From Tenacibaculum larymnensis (GTDB taxonomy: Bacteria > Bacteroidota > Bacteroidia > Flavobacteriales > Flavobacteriaceae), in NCBI RefSeq assembly GCF_028829235.1, contig NZ_JAIWJY010000004.1:124001-188000 (forward strand): 64,000 bases of DNA, given 5' to 3'. The notes beneath the pieces were generated by a model. It had not been told where the DNA came from. It did no database searches and saw nothing but the letters and a program-made list of their open reading frames with translations. The translations under genes were made by a program, and so were the position numbers. Shown piece by piece: positions 8,508 through 16,392 of the stretch. Numbering within the stretch: the first letter of the stretch is position 1; each line of letters opens with the position of its first letter.

Positions 8508-9353
8508 ATGCCAACAACACAACAATTACAAGAGTTTACACAACAAGTTCGTAGAGACATAGTACGCATGGTACATGCTGTAAATTCAGGACATCCAGGA
8601 GGATCTTTAGGATGTGCAGAATTTTTTACGTGTTTATACCAAGAAATCATGGATTATTCTACTGATTTTTCTATGGATGGTAAAAACGAAGATTTATTCT
8701 TTTTATCAAACGGACATATTTCGCCAGTTTATTATAGTGTTTTAGCTCGTAGCGGTTTTTTTCCTGTAGCCGAGTTAGATACATTTAGAAAATTAGACTC
8801 TCGTTTACAAGGACACCCAACTACACACGAGCATTTACCAGGGATCCGTATTGCTTCTGGGTCGTTAGGTCAAGGTATGAGTGTTGCTATTGGTGCTGCT
8901 CAGGCAAAAAAGTTAGATGGTGATAACAAAACTGTATATTCATTACATGGTGATGGAGAGTTACAAGAAGGTCAAATTTGGGAGGCTGTTATGTATGCAG
9001 CGGCTAAAAAAGTTGACAATTTAATTTCTACGGTAGATGTAAATGAAAAACAAATAGACGGATCTACTGATGAAGTTTTAGCTATGGGAAGCCTAAAAGC
9101 TAAATTTGAAGCTTTTGGTTGGGATGTTGTAGAGATTGCAGAAGGCAATAACGTTGAGGCTGTTTTAGCAGGAATGGCAGAAGCAAAATCACGTACAGGT
9201 AACGGAAAGCCAGTTTGTGTATTATTACGTACAGAAATGGGGAATGGAGTTGATTTTATGATGCATACACATGCATGGCATGGTAAAGCACCTAATGATG
9301 AACAATTAGAGATTGCTTTAGCTCAAAACCCTGAAACTTTAGGAGATTATTAA
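8508..9353 (+). CDS. Transketolase, N-terminal (TPP-binding) subunit
   Basis: The pyrophosphate-binding half of a split transketolase, 281 residues, of the pentose phosphate pathway. It shows SGHPGGSLG, the thiamine motif HGDGELQEG with following NEKQIDG, and THAWHGKAP. Split enzymes need a second protein of about 310-320 residues carrying the pyrimidine and C-terminal domains; in most Bacteroidota that gene is next door, but here a strong terminator follows and the next gene is bshA. The partner must be encoded elsewhere if the enzyme works. Intact reading frame, no sign of decay. Confidence 0.92.
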   Translation: MPTTQQLQEFTQQVRRDIVRMVHAVNSGHPGGSLGCAEFFTCLYQEIMDYSTDFSMDGKNEDLFFLSNGHISPVYYSVLARSGFFPVAELDTFRKLDSRLQGHPTTHEHLPGIRIASGSLGQGMSVAIGAAQAKKLDGDNKTVYSLHGDGELQEGQIWEAVMYAAAKKVDNLISTVDVNEKQIDGSTDEVLAMGSLKAKFEAFGWDVVEIAEGNNVEAVLAGMAEAKSRTGNGKPVCVLLRTEMGNGVDFMMHTHAWHGKAPNDEQLEIALAQNPETLGDY

Positions 9354-9376
9354 GATAAACTTTATAATTAATATTA

Positions 9377-9410
9377 AAAACGCCATTACACTACGTAATG
9401 GCGTTTTATT
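9377..9410 (+). terminator. Intrinsic terminator after the transketolase subunit
   Basis: GC-containing 9-bp perfect stem (CGCCATTAC at 9381-9389, GTAATGGCG at 9395-9403) flanked by A and T tracts that extend it, with a final T-rich tail. Confidence 0.85.
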
Positions 9411-9494
9411 TTATGAAAATCTTTACAAAAAAAAGTAAGTAATACCGTAAATTTACGTCAGTAATCATATTCAAAAAATAATCAACAGATACAC

Positions 9495-10622
9495 ATGAAA
9501 ATAGGAATTGTATGTTATCCTACCTTTGGAGGAAGTGGAGTAGTAGCAACCGAATTAGGAATGGCATTAGCAGATAAGGGACACGAAGTACATTTTATAA
9601 CTTACAATCAACCTGTTCGATTAGATTTCTTTTCTCACCGTTTACATTTTCATGAAGTTGTTTTAGAAGAATATCCACTATTTCAATATCAACCTTACGA
9701 GTTAGCTTTATCTAGTAAGATGGTGGAAGTAGTACAAAAATATGACCTTGAAGTATTACATGTACATTACGCGATTCCACATGCATATGCTGCCTATATG
9801 GCAAAAAAGATGCTTGAAGATAAAGGGATTGATGTAAAGGTTGTAACAACACTACATGGTACAGATATAACCTTGGTAGGAAGCCACCCAACATACAAAA
9901 CAGCAGTAGAATTTAGTATAAACAAATCGGATGAAGTTACTGCCGTATCCAACAGTTTAAAAGAAGATACACTTCGATTATTTAATATTGAAAAAGATAT
10001 TAAAGTAGTATATAACTTTATTGATGGAGAGAAGTATGATAAGGCACATGAAGGAGAGTGTAAAAGAGAAGCATTGGCTAAACCAGAAGAGAGAATATTA
10101 ACACATATAAGTAATTTTAGACCTGTAAAACGTACTGACGATGTAATTCGAATTTTTAATAAAGTTCAAAAAGAAGTTCCTTCGAAATTATTGATGGTTG
10201 GTGATGGACCAGAACGTTTAAAAGCAGAAAATTTAGCTAAAGAGTTAGGAATTGAAGACAAGGTTCTTTTTATGGGAAATAGTACAGAGGTTGCAAAAAT
10301 ATTATGTTATACAGATGTGTTTTTATTACCGTCTGAAACAGAAAGTTTTGGGTTAGCAGCTTTAGAAGCTATGGCTGCAAGTACACCGGTTATTTCTACA
10401 AATACAGGAGGTTTACCAGAAGTAAATATTAATGGAATAACAGGTTTTTTAAGTGAGTTAGGTGATATTGAAGGTATGGCCAATAATGCAATTAATATCC
10501 TAAAAGATGATACGGTTTTAAATGAGTTTAAAGAAAATGCTAAAGAACATATTAAGTTATTTTCATTAGATAATATTCTGCCAGCTTATGAAAAACTCTA
10601 TAAAAAATGTTATGTGAGTTAA
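9495..10622 (+). CDS. bshA: N-acetyl-alpha-D-glucosaminyl L-malate synthase
   Basis: A GT4 glycosyltransferase that joins UDP-GlcNAc to L-malate, the first step of bacillithiol synthesis; cytoplasmic. The N-terminus KIGIVCYPTFGGSGVVATEL is characteristic of BshA. Other marks are HVHYAIPHAYAAYMAKKM, TTLHGTDITLVG and the C-terminal nucleotide-sugar motif ETESFGLAALEAMA (E-x7-E). Length 375 is usual. The later bsh genes are not in this window. A 12-bp perfect palindrome (CGTAAATTTACG, 9446-9457), overlapping a TAnnTTTA box, lies 37 bp upstream of the start. The patatin gene 48 bp downstream may be co-transcribed. Confidence 0.93.
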   Translation: MKIGIVCYPTFGGSGVVATELGMALADKGHEVHFITYNQPVRLDFFSHRLHFHEVVLEEYPLFQYQPYELALSSKMVEVVQKYDLEVLHVHYAIPHAYAAYMAKKMLEDKGIDVKVVTTLHGTDITLVGSHPTYKTAVEFSINKSDEVTAVSNSLKEDTLRLFNIEKDIKVVYNFIDGEKYDKAHEGECKREALAKPEERILTHISNFRPVKRTDDVIRIFNKVQKEVPSKLLMVGDGPERLKAENLAKELGIEDKVLFMGNSTEVAKILCYTDVFLLPSETESFGLAALEAMAASTPVISTNTGGLPEVNINGITGFLSELGDIEGMANNAINILKDDTVLNEFKENAKEHIKLFSLDNILPAYEKLYKKCYVS

Positions 10623-10670
10623 TAACAGAATTATTGTGTTATATTTAAGAAAGCTAATAAATAGAAAAAG

Positions 10671-11465
10671 ATGATTAAAGAAAAATATCAATGTTCTCTT
10701 GAAAAAATAAAAAACCTTGACACTAATGTACCAATTAATTTAGTGTTGAGTGGAGGAGCAGAAAAAGGAGTGGCTCATATTGCTTTATTAGAAAAACTTG
10801 AAGAGTTGAACATTAAAATTAACGCTATTTCGGCTTGTAGTTCAGGCTCTCTAGTAGGATCTATGTATGCTTCAGGAATGAGGCCAAAAGAAATATTAAA
10901 CTTCTTTAAAACTACAGAAATTTTCCAGTTTACATGGATAACGATTGCTAAACCTGGAATTTTTAATTCCTCGAATTATGCAAGATTAATTAAAGATAAA
11001 ATTAAACCAACATTTGAAGAGTTAGAGATACCTTTAACGGTTTCAACAACCAATTTAAATAGAGGTACAACTGAGTATTTTCATGAAGGTGAGTTATTAA
11101 AACCAGTTTTGGCTTCATGCGCATTACCAGGCTTATTCAATCCTGTGAAAATAAACGATATGCTTTATTCTGATGGAGGAATAATAGATAACTTTCCAAC
11201 TACACCATTCAAAGATTCTGAATATCCTATTGTAGGAAGTTATGTAGTATATCCTTCTGAAAAAACAAGCGAAGAATTAAATACAACTTTAAAAGTTTTA
11301 GCACACACATCTAAGCTTTTGATGTTATCTTCAGAAGAACATAAGTTTTTTAAAACATATGCCACTATTTGTTTTCCTTTAGGTGAATTTAGTGGATTCA
11401 GTACTAAAGAAGTAGATGCTATTTATAAAACAGCCAAGGAGTATATAAATGGAAAACTAAAATAA
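10671..11465 (+). CDS. Patatin-like phospholipase family protein
   Basis: A 264-residue patatin-fold lipid acyl hydrolase. The oxyanion loop reads LSGGAEKGVAHIALL (family GGGxxG), the nucleophile region ISACSSGSLVGSMYASG, and the catalytic Asp lies in YSDGGIIDNFP. The elbow has A-C-S-S-G rather than the usual G-x-S-x-G, so the first glycine is missing while the serine is kept. There is no signal peptide, so it is probably cytosolic or membrane-associated. Substrate unknown. It probably follows bshA in one transcript and converges on aroB, where a short hairpin (11464-11484) lies. Confidence 0.83.
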   Translation: MIKEKYQCSLEKIKNLDTNVPINLVLSGGAEKGVAHIALLEKLEELNIKINAISACSSGSLVGSMYASGMRPKEILNFFKTTEIFQFTWITIAKPGIFNSSNYARLIKDKIKPTFEELEIPLTVSTTNLNRGTTEYFHEGELLKPVLASCALPGLFNPVKINDMLYSDGGIIDNFPTTPFKDSEYPIVGSYVVYPSEKTSEELNTTLKVLAHTSKLLMLSSEEHKFFKTYATICFPLGEFSGFSTKEVDAIYKTAKEYINGKLK

Positions 11466-11484
11466 AGAGATATAAAAACTCTTT
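11464..11484. terminator. Weak hairpin between convergent patatin and aroB genes
   Basis: 6-bp inverted repeat AAAGAG/CTCTTT in the 17-bp space between two convergent stops. It could stop both transcripts, but the stem is short. Confidence 0.35.
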
Positions 11485-12541
11485 ATGAATTATAAAACTG
11501 TAAACTTTCTTTGATTAATTCATCAGAAGCTTTACTATTTATTTTAAAATCTTCATAATCGTTAAGGAGTACAAAGTTAATTTCTCCTCCTACATTCTTT
11601 TTATCGTGTTTCATTAACTCAAGAATAGGTTGAAAATCTTCTTCTGATAACGCTACTTTACCATATATTTTAATAATAGCATCTTTTATTTCAGAGACTT
11701 TATCTTCAGAAAAACCTAAAATTTTTGATGATAAATAAGCTTCGCAAACCATTCCAATAGCAATAGCTTCACCATGTGTTAAGGCTTCTTTTTTCGGGTT
11801 CTCTAAAAAATAAGACTCTACACCATGTCCAATAGTATGTCCCCAATTTAAAACTTTACGAACTCCTTGTTCTTTAGGGTCTTCCAAAACAACTTCATTC
11901 TTAATTTCTATCGAACGATGAATCAAATCAACAATATTTAGTTTATCGTTATCTTTAATTTCATTGAACAAACGAATATCATGAGTCATTCCATACTTAA
12001 TGATTTCTGCAGTGCCAGAACGAATTTCTCTAGGAGTTACTGTATGCAAGTATTCGGGGTCAATAATAATTAACTCAGGATTAGCAAATACACCAATTTG
12101 ATTTTTTAATACACCTAAATCAACACCTGTTTTACCACCAACAGAAGCGTCTACCATGCTTAACAAGGTAGTAGGAATGTTTACAAAATCAATTCCACGC
12201 TTAAAAGTAGAAGCAACAAAACCACCTAAATCAGTAATAACACCACCACCTAAAGTTATTAGCAAGCTTTTTCTGTCAGCACCTAATTCAGTCATTACAT
12301 TCCAAACGCCCATACAAGTTTCTATATTCTTGTGAACCTCACCAGCATCAATTTGAATAACTTCAATCGGCTTATCTGTAGCAAATAATTGCATAAATCG
12401 AGGGTAACAACAATCTAAAGTGTTGTCATCCACCAAAATAAAAACTGAAGAATAATCTCTTTCAGAAACTAAAGAAGTTAATTCATTATAGCCTTTTTCT
12501 TCAAAATGAATAGGGTATGTTGCCGCGTTAATTGTAGTCAT
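11483..12541 (-). CDS. aroB: 3-dehydroquinate synthase
   Basis: Second step of the shikimate pathway: DAHP to 3-dehydroquinate, using NAD+ and a divalent metal. Clear family motifs are GGGVITDLGGFVASTFKRGI (NAD site), DASVGGKTGVDLG, the metal-site segments SGTAEIIKYGMTHD and WGHTIGHGVE, and LTHGEAIAIGM. 352 residues, complete. The gene stands alone between convergent patatin and divergent proline dehydrogenase; no other aro genes are near. Confidence 0.95.
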   Translation of the reverse strand: MTTINAATYPIHFEEKGYNELTSLVSERDYSSVFILVDDNTLDCCYPRFMQLFATDKPIEVIQIDAGEVHKNIETCMGVWNVMTELGADRKSLLITLGGGVITDLGGFVASTFKRGIDFVNIPTTLLSMVDASVGGKTGVDLGVLKNQIGVFANPELIIIDPEYLHTVTPREIRSGTAEIIKYGMTHDIRLFNEIKDNDKLNIVDLIHRSIEIKNEVVLEDPKEQGVRKVLNWGHTIGHGVESYFLENPKKEALTHGEAIAIGMVCEAYLSSKILGFSEDKVSEIKDAIIKIYGKVALSEEDFQPILELMKHDKKNVGGEINFVLLNDYEDFKINSKASDELIKESLQFYNS

Positions 12542-12604
12542 AATAACAAAAAAATATAAGGCGAAATTAAATAGAAAAAATTAAAATATATCAGTCTACT
12601 CAAT

Positions 12605-12612
12605 TATATTTG
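12605..12612 (+). promoter_or_regulatory. TAnnTTTG box upstream of proline dehydrogenase
   Basis: TATATTTG, exact match to the -7 consensus, 34 bp before the start codon at 12647. No convincing TTG at -33. Confidence 0.45.
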
Positions 12613-12646
12613 TCTCTATAAATTAAGATATAATATTACCTCGATA

Positions 12647-13810
12647 ATGAGACTTTTTGACAATACAGAAACTGCTTTTAAATTAAAATCTGACTCAGAG
12701 TTAGAACGTGCATATTTTTTGTTTAAAATGATTCAGAGCCAGCCAATGGTTAGAATAGGTACTGCGGTAACAAACTTTGCTTTAAAAGCACATTTACCAG
12801 TTGAAGGGTTAATCCGTTCAACAGTTTTCGATCATTTTTGTGGAGGAGTAAGTGAAGATGATTGCTTACCGAATATCGAAAAAATGTACGAACAAGGTAA
12901 TGTACATAGTATTTTAGATTATTCAGTAGAAGGAAAGGAAGATGAAGCTCAGTTTGATGATGCTTTAAAAATGACTTTGAAAACAATTGATTTTGCTGAA
13001 GAAAAACAATCTATACCTTATGCAGTTTTTAAACCAACAGGTTTTGGGCGTTTCGCTTTATATCAAAAATTAACTGAAGGTAAAGAGTTAACTTCAGAAG
13101 AAAAAGTAGAGTGGGATAGAGTTGTAGAGCGTTTTCATACTGTATGTAAAGCAGCAAAAGCTAAAGATGTTCCGTTATTGATAGATGCTGAAGAAAGTTG
13201 GATGCAAGATGCTGCTGATGATTTAATTGAAGAGTTAATGGAAATTTACAATAAAGAAAAAGCTATTGTTTTCAACACGTTACAAATGTATCGTCACGAT
13301 CGTATGGAGTACTTACGAAACTTACATCAAAGAGCTCACCAAAAAGGATATCATATCGGAATGAAAGTGGTTCGTGGAGCTTATATGGAGAAAGAACGTG
13401 AAAGAGCCAAAGAAAATGGTTATGAATCTCCTATTTGTGTTGATAAACAAGCAACTGATGATAATTATAACGAAGCAGTTCGTTATATGATGGATCATAA
13501 GAATATGGCAATTTTTGCAGGAACCCATAATGAAGATAGTTCATATTTATTGATGGATTTAGCAAAAGAGCATAATATTTCGGCTAATGATAAACGTATG
13601 TGGTTTGGTCAATTATATGGAATGAGCGACCATATTAGTTTTAATTTAGCTAAAGAAGGATACAATGTGGCGAAGTATGTTCCTTTTGGGCCTGTTCGTG
13701 ACGTTATGCCGTATTTAATACGTAGGGCAGAGGAAAATACTTCTGTAGCTGGACAAACTTCAAGAGAATTGAATTTACTTAAAACAGAAAAAGCACGTAG
13801 AAAGCTTTAA
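12647..13810 (+). CDS. Proline dehydrogenase
   Basis: FAD-dependent oxidation of proline to pyrroline-5-carboxylate, first step of proline breakdown; a 387-residue monofunctional enzyme (no P5C dehydrogenase domain). Barrel motifs are visible: VRGAYMEKERERA, TDDNYNEAVRYMM, FAGTHNEDSS, FGQLYGMSDHISF and the C-terminal YLIRRAEENTSVAGQ that binds proline. Its stop overlaps the next start (TAATG), so the two are translationally coupled. The P5C dehydrogenase gene is not in the window. Confidence 0.93.
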   Translation: MRLFDNTETAFKLKSDSELERAYFLFKMIQSQPMVRIGTAVTNFALKAHLPVEGLIRSTVFDHFCGGVSEDDCLPNIEKMYEQGNVHSILDYSVEGKEDEAQFDDALKMTLKTIDFAEEKQSIPYAVFKPTGFGRFALYQKLTEGKELTSEEKVEWDRVVERFHTVCKAAKAKDVPLLIDAEESWMQDAADDLIEELMEIYNKEKAIVFNTLQMYRHDRMEYLRNLHQRAHQKGYHIGMKVVRGAYMEKERERAKENGYESPICVDKQATDDNYNEAVRYMMDHKNMAIFAGTHNEDSSYLLMDLAKEHNISANDKRMWFGQLYGMSDHISFNLAKEGYNVAKYVPFGPVRDVMPYLIRRAEENTSVAGQTSRELNLLKTEKARRKL

Positions 13811-14118
13811 TGAATACAGTTGATGAAATAAAAGTAGCTATCAATAAAAACAAAAAAAGATTAGCTAAAGAGCTCCAAGAAAGTAAGGAGCTTATCTTTC
13901 TTGTTAGAAAATCACTAACAACTTCATTAACAGATGAAGAAAAGGCAAAAGTAAAAGAACAAACACTTGATATTTGTAAAGCGATTCCTGCATTTACAGT
14001 GTTTATGCTGCCAGGTGGAGCATTACTTTTGCCTTTACTTATAAAATTAATTCCAGATATTCTGCCAAGCGCCTTTAAAGAAGATGATGAGGAATTAGAA
14101 GATCCGAAACTAGAATAA
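13810..14118 (+). CDS. Small LETM1-domain-like protein
   Basis: A 102-residue protein with a segment FMLPGGALLLPLLIKLIPDI-LPSAF resembling the hydrophobic part of the mitochondrial LETM1 ribosome/ion-homeostasis domain (similarity recognised by eye). N-terminal half is charged and probably helical; the C-terminus is acidic. Its ATG shares a base with the proline dehydrogenase stop, so it is translated from the same mRNA. A role tied to membrane or proline oxidation is possible but unproven. Confidence 0.7.
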   Translation: MNTVDEIKVAINKNKKRLAKELQESKELIFLVRKSLTTSLTDEEKAKVKEQTLDICKAIPAFTVFMLPGGALLLPLLIKLIPDILPSAFKEDDEELEDPKLE

Positions 14119-14282
14119 CTTCGCTATAAATTATTTTTTATTTGAATAAGATAAAAAATAAAAAAATCTCAATACTCTTTAAAAATAAGAGAAAAGCATA
14201 TAAAATGATGTTTTTATAGCACATTAAATAAAACATTACGAATTCATAAATAAAATTTCGTAAATCGTAAACAATAAAACAC

Positions 14283-14290
14283 TACTTTTG
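14283..14290 (+). promoter_or_regulatory. TAnnTTTG box of typA with adjacent inverted repeat
   Basis: TACTTTTG lies 20 nt before the typA start. Just upstream is a 7-bp perfect inverted repeat, TTACGAA (14236-14242) and TTCGTAA (14257-14263), which would cover the -33 region. Confidence 0.5.
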
Positions 14291-14310
14291 CAGCTTCAAA
14301 ATAAGCACGA

Positions 14311-16083
14311 ATGCAATCAATAAGAAACATTGCTATTATAGCACACGTTGACCACGGAAAGACAACCTTGGTAGACAAAATTATAGATCAAGCTAAAATT
14401 TTAGATGAACGTAAAGAGCGTACTGATTTATTATTAGATAACAACGACTTAGAGCGTGAACGCGGTATTACCATTTTATCTAAAAATGTATCAGTAAACT
14501 ATAAAGGAGTAAAAATTAATGTAATTGACACTCCTGGTCACGCCGACTTTGGTGGAGAAGTAGAGCGTGTATTAAAGATGGCAGATGGAGTTTTATTATT
14601 GGTTGATGCTTTTGAAGGACCAATGCCTCAAACACGTTTTGTATTAGGAAAAGCTATTGAATTAGGGTTGACCCCTATCGTAGTAGTGAATAAGGTTGAT
14701 AAAGAAAACTGTACGCCAGATTTAGTACATGAAAAAGTATTTGATTTAATGTTTGCTTTAGAAGCAAATGAAGATCAGTTAGACTTTACAACTATTTACG
14801 GTTCAGCTAAAAATGGTTGGATGAGTACAGATTGGCAAAAACCAACTGAAGACATTATTCCTTTATTAGATGCTGTTTTAGAAACAATTCCAGAAGCACC
14901 TTATCGTGAAGGATCACCACAAATGCAAATTACATCATTAGATTATTCTTCATTTAAAGGAAGAATAGCTATTGGGCGTGTATATCGTGGAGATTTAGAA
15001 AAAAACAAAGACTACATGCTTTGTAAAGCAGACGGAACTACTAAAAAAGTCCGTATTAAAGAATTACACGTTTTTGAAGGAATGGGTAAAGCTGAAGCAG
15101 ACAAAGTTCGTAGTGGAGATATTTGTGCAGTAACAGGTTTAGATGACTTTGAAATTGGTGATACTATTGCCGATGTAGATAATCCAGAAGCTTTACCAAG
15201 AATTGAAGTAGATCAACCTACTATGAGTATGTTATTTACTATTAATAATTCTCCATTCTTTGGTAAAGAAGGTAAGTTTGTAACTTCTCGTCACTTACGT
15301 GATCGCTTATTTAAAGAGATGGAGAAAAACTTAGCTTTACGTGTTGATGAAACTGATACTGAAGATAAATTCAACGTTTTTGGACGTGGTGTATTACACT
15401 TATCAGTATTAATTGAAACTATGCGTCGTGAAGGCTATGAATTACAAGTAGGTCGTCCTCAAGTAATTTTAAAAGATATTGACGGAGTTAAGAGTGAACC
15501 ATACGAAACACTATCAATTGATGTTCCAGAAGATGTAGCTTCTAAAGCAATTAACCTAGTTTCTTTACGTAAGGGAGATTTATTAGTAATGGAGCCAAAA
15601 GGAGATTTACAACACTTAGAATTTACTATTCCTTCAAGAGGATTAATTGGTTTACGTAATAAAATATTAACAGCTACAGCTGGTCAAGCAATTATAAACC
15701 ATAGATTCAGTGAATATGGACCTTATAAAGGAGATTTTACAGAAGAATTAAAAGGAGCTATTGTTTCTTCTGAAACAGGAAAAGCTACTGCTTATGCAAT
15801 TGACCGTTTACAAGATAGAGGACGTTTCTTTATTGACCCTAACCAAGAGATTTACAAAGGTCAGGTTGTTGGTGAAAATGCTAAAGCAGATGATATGGCA
15901 GTTAACTTAATTAAAGGGAAAAAGTTAACAAATGTACGTGCTTCAGGTTCTGATGACGGTGTGAAAATTGCTCCAAAAATTGATTTTTCTCTAGAGGAAT
16001 GTATGGAGTATATTAGACCAGATGAGTACTTAGAAGTTACTCCAGAGAGTTTACGTATGCGTAAAATTAATTTCGTAAAATAA
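14311..16083 (+). CDS. typA: Translational GTPase TypA/BipA
   Basis: Ribosome-associated GTPase of the EF-G class used in stress and in 50S assembly. G1 AHVDHGKTTLVDK, the switch I region ending RGITI, G3 DTPGHADFGGEVER, G4 VVNKVDKE, G5 GSAKNGW; then the TypA-specific C-terminal domain with IPSRGLIGLRNKILTATAGQ and the ending MRKINFVK. 590 residues, the usual length. Single gene with its own promoter box and terminator. Confidence 0.95.
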   Translation: MQSIRNIAIIAHVDHGKTTLVDKIIDQAKILDERKERTDLLLDNNDLERERGITILSKNVSVNYKGVKINVIDTPGHADFGGEVERVLKMADGVLLLVDAFEGPMPQTRFVLGKAIELGLTPIVVVNKVDKENCTPDLVHEKVFDLMFALEANEDQLDFTTIYGSAKNGWMSTDWQKPTEDIIPLLDAVLETIPEAPYREGSPQMQITSLDYSSFKGRIAIGRVYRGDLEKNKDYMLCKADGTTKKVRIKELHVFEGMGKAEADKVRSGDICAVTGLDDFEIGDTIADVDNPEALPRIEVDQPTMSMLFTINNSPFFGKEGKFVTSRHLRDRLFKEMEKNLALRVDETDTEDKFNVFGRGVLHLSVLIETMRREGYELQVGRPQVILKDIDGVKSEPYETLSIDVPEDVASKAINLVSLRKGDLLVMEPKGDLQHLEFTIPSRGLIGLRNKILTATAGQAIINHRFSEYGPYKGDFTEELKGAIVSSETGKATAYAIDRLQDRGRFFIDPNQEIYKGQVVGENAKADDMAVNLIKGKKLTNVRASGSDDGVKIAPKIDFSLEECMEYIRPDEYLEVTPESLRMRKINFVK

Positions 16084-16110
16084 TACAACCTATTTTAGGT
16101 ATAAATATAG

Positions 16111-16140
16111 AAACCATCTGTAATTCAGGTGGTTTTTATT
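16111..16140 (+). terminator. Intrinsic terminator after typA
   Basis: 10-bp stem, AAACCATCTG (16111-16120) and CAGGTGGTTT (16126-16135) with one T-G pair, loop TAATT, then a T run. Confidence 0.8.
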
Positions 16141-16156
16141 TTTTATTAAAAATAAT

Positions 16157-16188
16157 TTGCATAATTCAATTTTTATTACAGATATTTG
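16157..16188 (+). promoter_or_regulatory. Candidate promoter of the his operon
   Basis: TTG (16157-16159), 21 bases, GATATTTG (16181-16188), one mismatch from TAnnTTTG. Transcription would begin at about 16193, roughly 15 nt before the leader peptide start codon, which fits a leader that must be translated at once. Confidence 0.5.
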
Positions 16189-16207
16189 TACCAACAAAAA
16201 CAAAGAA

Positions 16208-16264
16208 ATGAATTTTATTCAATTACATCATCATCATTTTCATACTTGCACTCAAGCGAGCTGA
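16208..16264 (+). CDS. hisL: His operon leader peptide
   Basis: An 18-codon frame translating to MNFIQLHHHHFHTCTQAS. Four consecutive CAT codons (16226-16237) and a fifth at 16241-16243 give five His codons out of seven positions, directly upstream of hisG. The start is preceded by an A-rich stretch, as for other genes here. It is followed by an antiterminator arm that overlaps its last codons and by a strong terminator before hisG. The codon content, place and structures together make a leader peptide the best explanation: ribosome stalling on His codons when charged tRNA-His is scarce lets the operon be read. Confidence 0.88.
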   Translation: MNFIQLHHHHFHTCTQAS

Positions 16265-16327
16265 AAATGTATTGAATAAAATCAAGATATATTTTAAACC
16301 CGTTTGAGTAAATCAAACGGGTTTTTT
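16212..16327 (+). promoter_or_regulatory. Histidine attenuator: leader pairing, antiterminator and terminator
   Basis: Three mutually linked pairings are visible. Terminator: perfect 12-bp stem 16296-16307 with 16313-16324, loop GTAAA, then T run. Antiterminator: 16250-16258 (ACTCAAGCG) with 16301-16309 (CGTTTGAGT), nine pairs including one G-T, which would consume the terminator's left arm. Leader pairing: a perfect 12-mer, ATTTTATTCAAT (16212-16223) with ATTGAATAAAAT (16271-16282). A ribosome stalled on the His codons would cover the first 12-mer but leave 16250-16258 free; a ribosome at the stop codon would cover 16250-16258 and so favour termination. Confidence 0.8.
16296..16327 (+). terminator. 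Attenuator terminator upstream of hisG
   Basis: Arms AAACCCGTTTGA and TCAAACGGGTTT, loop of 5, six T residues at 16322-16327. It lies 66 bp before the hisG start with no gene ending between hisL and it, so it must act as a premature terminator. Confidence 0.85.
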
Positions 16328-16392
16328 ATTTCCAAGGCGCCAGGAAACAAGCTTCTCAAAAACGATTTACTCAACCCCATTCAAAACTAGAA

